DNA from: Pholiota molesta
Lineage: Eukaryota > Basidiomycota > Agaricomycetes > Agaricales > Strophariaceae
Reading direction: 5' to 3'
DNA length: 23,943 nt
NCBI GenBank assembly: GCA_014925825.1
Contig: JACGCK010000439.1
Span: 1 to 23,943, forward strand
Positions 19,452 to 23,943 of this stretch are shown here, piece after piece. How positions within the stretch are numbered: the first letter of the stretch is position 1; each line of letters opens with the position of its first letter. The notes beneath the pieces were generated by a model that did no database searches, had not been told where the DNA came from, and saw only the letters and a program-made list of their open reading frames with translations. Both the position numbers and the translations under genes were made by a program.

Positions 19452-21772
19452 TTAAATATTATCTTGTTGCTTGATAATATCAGAGGCTCTTTCGGCGAGA
19501 AGATAGATAGGTCCCTGAGTGTGGCAACTAGGAATGAATGGCTAAAATAACGAGTCAGTTCGTTGCTCTTCAAATCATCCAAGGAGAACTGACGAAAACA
19601 GATCCATCAATGATGCGAAGTCCATCAGCTCCCTTCACCTTCAAATCCGGACCAACGACACCATTATTGGACTTCGACGTCGTCATAGAAGCGGTTCCAA
19701 CGGGGTGGAAGATGGTCGAGGTAAGACCACGGATGTACGAGTCAGTGGCTGCATCGGTAGTGGCATTTTGGAAAGCATCGCCGAATGGACCAATGACATA
19801 CTTGGACATAGCTGGTGATGCTGCGAGGCGTTTAATATTGTTGACTGCATCGCGCATGGCGAAGATATCCCAATAAGTGCTCAAATAGTTAGGATTTATT
19901 AAGGGCTGCTCAAGAGGATTGTTTGATTGAATCTTAATGCTTCCACCTAAGGTGAGATAATTTAGTCTATGATTTGAGATCTCCTGTCATTAACAATCTG
20001 ACGTACGAGAGGTAGGAGCAATGAGAACTGCCACAACAGTCAAATAGCTTCCGGTTGCAGGGATAGATTGTCCAGGAATGAAGAAAAGATTCTACGAAAA
20101 CGTTAGGACTGTCAATATGATAGAAGCATTGAATATATATACCGTGATAATGAGCTCCCAGTGCGGAGATTTAGGTCCAGCAGCTGGATCGCGGACAGTC
20201 TTGAAGATGGTCGCATTGCTCGGAAGCCTCGCGAAGCCGAAATTGTTAGCGATGTTGTCTGCGAAGAGCCCGGTTTTGTTTTGGATCCATTGGTCCAGAA
20301 CTCCTTGAACCAAGGAGTTGTCCCTCATGAATGTGATCAAAGCTCTGACCGTTGTCCTGGACGCTGAAGATATTGGGGAGGAAAGTATGGTCGCTGAGGT
20401 TCTCTCCTACATTCGGGTTGTTGATAATACTTTCGATTTTAAGCTTCTTGAGATCGTTAGCGTTACCGATACCAGAAAGTTGGAGAATTTGGGGGTTCCC
20501 ACCGAGCCAGCTGAAAGAATGACTTCCTTAAGAGCAGTGACTGTTACCACAGATGCGCCTTTTCCAGTTCAGATTGAGCTCTCGATTTATTCGATATAAA
20601 TACCTCTTTTGGCTTGCGGCGCTAGTTCCAGGGGTTGCTTGGAACTGACACTGCGGAATGCTTTACCCAAAGGTCCTTTTCCCGTTTGCAAAAGCTTTAA
20701 GACTGTAGCATTAATGAGCACCGTTAAATTGGGACGTCCATTCGCGTTGGCCAAATACGACGTAGACGAGCTGCTTCGTGAGCCATGACCGGCCGAAGAC
20801 TGAAGGAAACCGATGCCGAGGAGGCTGTGGTCACCTCCACTTGTATCTTCGTTGAATGGAAACTCTGGCAACTGAGTAGTTGCTTCTAGCACAAGGGAGT
20901 CGAGGCTTTGGTTGAATCCAGGAAGAGAGACCGATACTTCGCCGTTGAAGCCGTGGAGAGAGGGAATAAATTGACCAGTAGTATTGTGTCCATCAACAGG
21001 TGGTAGAAATCTTTCATGCTGCAGAATGAATTCTGCCTGTCAGGATGGATAAAAATGGAAAACGGAGTTAAATAACCTTTTGAACGTATTGCTTCATGTT
21101 AGCCCATGTCCATCCCTGGTCGCCGGAAACGGAGGCGAGGCGATTCCAGTCTTCATCGGTACCGAACTGATGGAAAAGATAGTCTGTGTAATACAGGTGA
21201 TCAGTATGAGGAATATTTCTTGTCGGAGCAGGTACTTACTGGCGCTACTAGACCCGCCCAAGAGTTTTCCGCGTGGGTAAGGGAAACTTCGTCCATTCAT
21301 TCCAGGTTGCGCTGTGATGGTGTAGTTCCAATCCCATGGAGTGTCTGCGAAGTATACCAATTAGATTCTGCCCCAACAAAGTGAATTGATTTATCTCTTA
21401 CTGGGAGTTACAGTCGGCCCCAGGAATGGCACTTCAACGGGAATAACACCCTGATCGCTAAATCGAGCGCCATGGTTAGATTTAGTCTCCGATCTGAGGG
21501 GTTGTATGGTACCTCACGCCCGCCTCGAGAACAAGAACAGATACTTTGGGATCCTCCGTGAGGCGATTAGCTACAACGAGCCCAGCATTTCCAGCTATTA
21601 AAATATGGTTAGTGTTATACTTAATGTCGACAACATTTCATAAAAGCTGACCTCCGACGATGATGTAGTCGAATGTCCTGCTCTTAAGCTGAGATGCTTG
21701 GGTGATAGTAGCTGCTAGAGAAGGAGAGGCGAGAAGGGAGAGAAGAACAAGTGAAAGCAGTGAAGACGACAT
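19452..21772 (-). CDS. Secreted GMC oxidoreductase, aryl-alcohol oxidase-like (AA3), 615 aa after two frame corrections
   Basis: FAD enzyme expected to oxidise aromatic or aliphatic alcohols and release H2O2 outside the cell. Ten exons: 21652-21772, 21513-21594, 21402-21457, 21240-21344, 21077-21183, 20604-21036, 20143-20558, 20007-20091, 19594-19946, 19452-19541; introns 40-60 nt. A signal peptide (about 1-21, LLSLVLLSLLASPSLA) is followed by the dinucleotide motif DYIIVGAGNAGLVVANRL, PRGKLLGGSSSANY (GMC signature 1), ILSAGSVGTPQILQLSGIG (signature 2), and the C-terminal FHPVGTASM (His549) and CHTQGPIYLL (His593), matching the two active-site histidines of aryl-alcohol oxidase. Frame corrections: one missing base in a G run at 20491-20495, and one extra base (or two missing) near 20333-20337, after QSFD. 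TATA (21817-21825) is about 50 nt upstream. The exact substrate cannot be told from sequence. Confidence 0.88.
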
Positions 21773-21816
21773 ATTGTTGGGATTGCTTCTGCTTTTCCAA
21801 TGTCCATAAGCTTGAC

Positions 21817-21825
21817 CTTTTATAC
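21817..21825 (-). promoter_or_regulatory. TATA box of the GMC oxidoreductase
   Basis: GTATAAAAGG on the minus strand, about 50 nt before the ATG at 21772. Confidence 0.6.
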
Positions 21826-23028
21826 GTCGAATTCAGCCCAGATCTCGTCGCCTCAGGCTCCTAATTAACTCGAAACACATAAGCTGCCACCGGTGTTGGA
21901 ATGCAAGTAAGAAAAAGAGACGCAAAGGCTGTCTGCTCGCCCTCGGGATGCAAATTCTACATTATCTCTAAAAATAAAATATGTCGTGAGTCGAAAACGG
22001 CAGAGACCTTGAGTAGAAGGCACCGACCTTTCTTATTTTGGCAGTGCTGCGATCAATAAAGGAGCAAAACGTCTTCTATGCCGTCGCATAGTAGGCTGTG
22101 TATCTTTGCTTTGGGAGCAGGTATCAGAGGCTACCATGTTAAATGCTGTTTATGGACAGTCATCCATGGAAGATGGGAGCAGCTCCGAAACGGTACCTTA
22201 GCTACCAGCGGCCAAGCACTGTCCGAACACCTAGTGCGCGATCTATTTATAATCTTACCAACGATCAGATATATTATTGTTGGAAATAAAGCTAGCTGCT
22301 ACTCCAGTATATATCCGATGGGGAATGGCCTACGCAGCTTTGAAAGTATCGGAATGACATGGCTACTATATAATTAAATATCATGGCTCTATACACATTT
22401 TCCGATAAACTAGGACGTCCGCGGATACTTTAATAATGCATTAGCGCCCTGGACTGGACCGCCGTCAAATGTGGCAGCGCCGGCGCTACGATTCTACTGT
22501 ATTTGGGAATCGGCTGAACGTGGGCATTTGATGAAAGCCGGAACTAGTCGCTCAGTGTACAATCTATTGATAAGAGTGAGCTTAAGCCCTACAGTTGCTA
22601 TCTTTACAAGTCAAGCTCAAGGGCTCCCATTCGAAACTAAGCAAATAAAAAGAGAGCTATTAAATGAATCATGAACTAGATGCTTACGTCTGTCATATAC
22701 AAGTCACAAGTCAGAAATGTATATGTATGGAGCTAGACGAGCATTCACCCATGAATAAGCTTGTTTCAAATTGACAGATATAAAAATGGGTGCCACTGCT
22801 CTCTTACAATGGTACGCATACAGAGTTTGTTTCTAAGCAAGATCAGAGAATTTTTATACAATTTCGTCAGGTAAGATACTAGTCTTAAAGTAAAGTAAAA
22901 TGAACATCATGATAATCACAGTTGATGCCAAGTTGATGCGACAACTCATATCATTAGATTTGCATTAGATAGGCGGTCGGACACATTGATATTCGGGCTC
23001 TGATCTTATACCACGCTGTCGAAGCGCA

Positions 23029-23052
23029 TTCGAATCCTTGTTCGAATCCTTG
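23029..23052. repeat. Perfect 12-bp tandem duplication
   Basis: TTCGAATCCTTG occurs twice back to back. It resembles a tRNA T-loop but lacks the rest of a tRNA. Confidence 0.75.
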
Positions 23053-23598
23053 GTGAAGAAAGCAGTACAAGCCGAGGTAATGTAGATTTATTATATAAAA
23101 GGAGAATGGGTGTTGGCGCACCATTTAATTTATCTCCAAGCTCGGCATGAATCTCATCGAAAATCTCAATGATGAGTCTGCGAGTGCAGATGAACAGACG
23201 GACAGGTTGGCGTAACAAGTGCACTTGATCATCGAATATTTTCAATTGGTTGAAAAGAAAGAACACGTATCTATATGCCGTCAAATGAATCGGCATTGCA
23301 TCTTAAGAAATTTATATGACCTCAGCAACCTCAGCATCGACAAGATCAAAGCCAGCTGGCTGTATTCGAATTGTACCATTGTGACTTGACAGAATTTACT
23401 TATAACCGGGGTAATATCTCAGGCTGAAAAGCGAAGCGCCCGGAGGCTTCAGAGATCGGAAAAAATTGCCGCCAAGTGCCGTATTGAGCCGATGTTGGTG
23501 CTTGAGGAGTAGGCGCGTCAACAACGCGTCAAGCTTCAAGATCAATGGGAAGGGAGTTGTCCTGTGCAGTGACTCTTAATTTGTAGAGTTGTTAAAAA

Positions 23599-23668
23599 CG
23601 GGACGTCCTCTGGCGCCCGGGCAAGCGGTGCCTCCGCCGGGCGGCCAGGCCTCCCTGCCATGCCCCAT
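23599..23668. other. GC-rich patch in AT-rich DNA
   Basis: About 70 bases of mostly G and C, containing GCCCGGGC and CCGCCGGGCGG palindromic cores, surrounded by AT-rich sequence. It has no open frame of note. It may be a fragment of a mobile or repeated element; this is unproven. Confidence 0.4.
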
Positions 23669-23943
23669 ACTTCATGCCTTAAGTAACCCATCGGTCGCAA
23701 ATAGCTCGCTATCAAAATATACGCCCAAAATAAGGTGATTTACAACTTTCCTCTCCTATAATGACTTGTATATCGTTTTGCACCTGACTACCCGTGCTCG
23801 CTGAGTAATCGTGTGAGTTGCGTGTGAGCGGAAAGTCCGGATCCGGAGTCTGGGAAACTGATTGCGTGATTGGGAAATGATTATATGATAACAACACTGA
23901 AGTACTGAAGGCTGGCTTTCCCATCTTCAACTTGCTTTTGACT

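Larger units (their letters stand above)
21826..23943. other. Long intergenic region without a supported gene
   Basis: About 2.1 kb. Open frames at 22078-22377 (plus), 22471-22674 (plus) and 23006-23296 (minus) show no recognisable domain and no splice extension. A TATA-like element (about 22777-22784) precedes an ATG (22809) with only a 23-codon frame even if a GT-AG intron is used. A perfect 12-base tandem duplication lies at 23029-23052, and a GC-rich patch at 23599-23668. Confidence 0.4.

Noticed and set aside
22078..22377. 99-codon plus-strand frame
   Set aside because: No recognisable motif, no promoter signal, no intron continuation.
19446..22381. Identical 14-base AT-rich sequence (ATATAATTAAATAT) at 19446-19459 and 22368-22381, flanking the GMC gene
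   Set aside because: Considered as transposition target duplication, but it is too AT-rich and the first copy overlaps the GMC stop codon; chance is likelier.
23029..23052. tRNA-like TTCGAATCC motif
   Set aside because: Only the T-loop-like piece is present, duplicated; no A box, anticodon arm or acceptor stem could be folded around it.
23006..23296. 96-codon minus-strand frame with helical-looking content
   Set aside because: No family recognised and no supporting promoter or splice sites; likely chance.
1..23943. CRISPR arrays, bacterial operons, prophage or viral insertions
   Set aside because: No regularly spaced repeats, no Shine-Dalgarno-led gene strings and no viral replication proteins were seen; all supported genes are intron-rich fungal genes.

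Overview
The window is nuclear DNA from a filamentous fungus, almost certainly a basidiomycete (Agaricomycetes). Evidence: genes are cut by many short GT-AG introns (mostly 49-70 nt) with some exons of only 12-31 nt; gene content is ergosterol synthesis, phosphoketolase pathway, secreted GPI-type aspartic proteases and a secreted GMC oxidoreductase; promoters often carry a TATA box 45-75 nt before the ATG. The species cannot be fixed from this sequence.

Layout: (1) 1-808, minus, 5' part of ERG24 (sterol C-14 reductase), running off the left edge. (2) 1080-2615, plus, a 472-residue low-complexity protein with a SHOCT-like N-terminus and a C-terminal coiled coil. (3) 3522-3999, minus, a three-exon gene for a 115-residue Tyr/His-rich protein I do not recognise. 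(4) 5021-7193, plus, a DUF2235/Tle1-like alpha/beta hydrolase in 12 exons. (5) 7562-9163, minus, acetate kinase, and (6) 9555-12382, plus, phosphoketolase. These two are divergent from a shared 391-bp promoter and together make acetate and ATP from xylulose-5-phosphate or fructose-6-phosphate. (7) 12697-14741 and (8) 15272-17162, both minus, tandem paralogous pepsin-like aspartic proteases with nearly identical intron positions. (9) 19452-21772, minus, a secreted GMC oxidoreductase of the aryl-alcohol oxidase type. The stretch 17163-19451 holds a GC-rich block with decayed-looking coding potential, and 21773-23943 holds no gene I can support.

The main technical observation is that ERG24, acetate kinase, phosphoketolase, the second protease and the GMC oxidoreductase need 16 isolated reading-frame corrections in total: 15 lost bases and one gained base (or two lost). 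Splice sites, catalytic motifs and codon sense are otherwise intact, so I read these as consensus errors, mostly shortened mononucleotide runs, and not as gene decay. Eleven of the 16 fall in the acetate kinase/phosphoketolase pair, so real joint loss of that pathway stays a minority alternative. All exon models were built by hand from splice consensus and family similarity recalled without a database.
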